Below are positions 14,080 through 15,022 of a stretch of 15,022 nucleotides of DNA, piece after piece. Below the pieces are notes generated by a model. That model did not search any database and was not told the DNA's origin. It was given only the letters and a program-made list of their open reading frames with translations. This DNA comes from Muribaculaceae bacterium (GTDB taxonomy: Bacteria; Bacteroidota; Bacteroidia; Bacteroidales; Muribaculaceae). Every line of letters begins with the position of its first letter. Position 1 is the first letter of the stretch. Location: the NCBI GenBank assembly GCA_016292745.1, contig JAEDFO010000057.1:1-15022 (forward strand), read 5' to 3'. The position numbers and the translations under genes were made by a program.

Positions 14080-14535
14080 ATGGACAAATTAGAACCGTTT
14101 AAAATTTATCTTTTAGAAAGTCTGGATTTTACACCTAATTTATACGAAGTATATCAAGGCGGAAAGTTAATAGACCGAGGACATACATCAATGAATATTA
14201 AAGTTCGGAGTAGTAGTACGAATCCAGTAGCCCAAGACAAGATAAAGGTATTCATTGAAAACAACAATCTAACGTCAAGATTGGATGATGTAGCTTCATT
14301 TGATACTGTAATGACTCTGCAAGATAGGTTCATTGCTATAATTCTCCCAGAGGTATCTAATATTGAAGATATTATGTTCTCTACATTTAAATGGGTCGTA
14401 AATTGTACTCGAAAAGAGAAAAACTTCAGAGATAAAGAGCCTCTATGTATGAGTATGTTTACTGAAAATGGCAGGGTTGTAAAAGTAAGTTTTAAAGTAT
14501 ACTCCCCAGAAACATTAATAGAATTGTCTATTTGA
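14080..14535 (+). CDS. Unrecognised 151-residue protein
   Basis: I do not recognise this protein. I use the ATG at 14080 (MDKLEPFKIYLL); an in-frame GTG at 14068 overlaps the previous stop by one base and would add four residues. It has no export signal or membrane segment. The N-terminal third is mixed (YEVYQGGKLIDRGHTSMNIKV suggests a beta hairpin), the middle is helical (RLDDVASFDTVMTLQDRF), and the C-terminal part resembles a beta sheet (CMSMFTENGRVVKVSFKVY). It is the last gene of the AT-rich three-gene unit, followed by a sharp GC rise and the portal-like gene. It could be a partner or immunity-like protein, but nothing in the sequence proves a role. Confidence 0.72.
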   Translation: MDKLEPFKIYLLESLDFTPNLYEVYQGGKLIDRGHTSMNIKVRSSSTNPVAQDKIKVFIENNNLTSRLDDVASFDTVMTLQDRFIAIILPEVSNIEDIMFSTFKWVVNCTRKEKNFRDKEPLCMSMFTENGRVVKVSFKVYSPETLIELSI

Positions 14536-14562
14536 TTCTTGTCTTTTCGGAACGCATTGCGG

Positions 14563-14600
14563 GTCCATAACTTTGTAGCAAAAACTACAATGTTATGGAC
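14563..14600. repeat. 16-base inverted repeat over promoter and start of portal-like gene
   Basis: GTCCATAACTTTGTAG (14563-14578) and CTACAATGTTATGGAC (14585-14600) are reverse complements except at one position, around the loop CAAAAA. The left arm contains a promoter -7 box and the right arm contains the ATG of the portal-like gene (14595-14597). In DNA it could be an operator; if present in RNA it would hide the start codon. Confidence 0.75.
14568..14575 (+). promoter_or_regulatory. Bacteroides-type -7 element for the portal-like gene
   Basis: TAACTTTG matches TAnnTTTG and lies 19 bases before the ATG. A TTTTCG at 14544-14549 is near the right place for a weak -33 box. If used, the transcript would start within or just after the loop of the inverted repeat, giving a very short leader. 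Confidence 0.5.
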
Positions 14601-14912
14601 TCGCTTAATTTTAACTCGGTCGAAACGCTACCGAACCTGTCGGCTCGGGCGGCGTTTCAAGTGAACTCGTCAGCGGTCTTCAAAGAAGACGTTGACATCG
14701 TGCCGGTCATCATCGACGACACGCTTTCTTATATGCCGTGGGGAGGCGACAACAATATGCCTTTCGACATATTGAAGCTCATCGAGGACGACGAGACGCT
14801 CTCCACGTGCCAAATGTTCAATGCAGAGGTGTGCTACGGGAACGGACTTGTGTACAAGTACCGTCCCGGCACACAGGAACGAGGAAAGAGAAGAAAATCC
14901 CTATCAAGATGA
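14595..14912 (+). pseudogene. Phage portal-like protein, N-terminal part, frameshifted
   Basis: The reading frame gives 105 residues, starting MDSLNFNSVETLPNLSARAA and continuing with DTLSYMPWGGDNNMPFDILKLI and NAEVCYGNGLVYKY. This resembles the start of portal proteins of Bacteroidota phages and prophages, the ring through which DNA enters the capsid; the call is from remembered pattern and needs a search. After about residue 95 the frame turns into a short basic tail and stops at 14910-14912, while sensible sequence resumes in the next frame. Removing one base near 14880 joins the two into a continuous acidic linker. GC is clearly higher (32 of 60 in 14701-14760) than in the operon to its left. 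Either the gene is broken or the base is an error. Confidence 0.6.
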
Positions 14913-15022
14913 GATAGAGGTCTTCTTTCTTGACAATGACATCGCCTCGTATTATCTCGGCGTATGTCAGGACTTCAAGCATTTTGGCTTTGCCGTGAGT
15001 GTGATTATCCTTTCTCGCGACG
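14881..15022 (+). pseudogene. Continuation of the portal-like gene in the shifted frame, cut by window end
   Basis: In the frame beginning at 14881 the sequence is open to the end of the window. It encodes an acidic start (EEREENPYQDEIEVFF) followed by LDNDIASYYLGVCQDFKHFG and AVSVIILSRD. This continues the portal-like protein after the presumed one-base insertion. It has no start codon of its own in a sensible place and is truncated on the right by the window, so its full length and the state of the rest of the gene are unknown. Confidence 0.6.

Noticed and set aside
14870..14912. Programmed ribosomal frameshift in the portal-like gene
   Set aside because: The needed shift is +1 and there is no clear slippery codon with a stimulator; an indel or a base error is simpler.

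Overview
The window looks like chromosome from a member of the Bacteroidales (Bacteroidota). The order hisH-hisA-hisF-hisIE next to an FtsE-type ATPase, lysC and lysA fits, as do a DUF4251 secreted protein and several promoters of the Bacteroides type (TTTG, about 20 bases, then TAnnTTTG). Shine-Dalgarno sequences are mostly absent. A Muribaculaceae-like relative is a guess only; the family cannot be fixed from what is visible.

Bases 1-12508 are ordinary core chromosome. From the left: rpe (+), a spacer, tRNA-Ser(CGA) with its terminator, then a leftward block of glycerate kinase, D-Ala-D-Ala ligase and a CPBP membrane protease. A secreted DUF4251 protein (+) diverges from the protease. A clear promoter at 5185-5216 starts hisH-hisA-hisF-hisIE-ftsE, covering the cyclase branch and the first two ring steps of histidine synthesis plus an orphan cell-division-type ATPase. 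A second promoter at 8653-8683, inside the end of ftsE, starts lysC-lysA. A leftward thioredoxin abuts lysA with no gap, and dapA follows with a promoter that overlaps the start of the thioredoxin gene. LysC, DapA and LysA are the first step, the branch point and the last step of the DAP/lysine route; with Ddl the window also touches peptidoglycan precursor supply.

At 12640-12716 a tRNA-Arg(TCT) gene with its own promoter and terminator marks a sharp change. To its right the sequence is accessory. First comes a gene-free stretch of about 465 bases with a 10-base phased array, a symmetric set of TGTGATACA-type repeats, hairpins and a palindrome. Next is a compact AT-rich block of overlapping small genes (a 14-codon leader ORF, a TerB-like protein and two unrecognised proteins). 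Last is the GC-richer start of a phage portal-like gene, interrupted by a frameshift and cut by the window end. The likeliest reading is the tRNA-side end of an integrated element or prophage remnant carrying a small cargo operon. No integrase or second att copy is in view, so this stays an inference.

The best candidates for something undescribed are the TerB-like three-gene unit with its repeat-rich control region, and the 16-base inverted repeat that covers the promoter and start codon of the portal-like gene.
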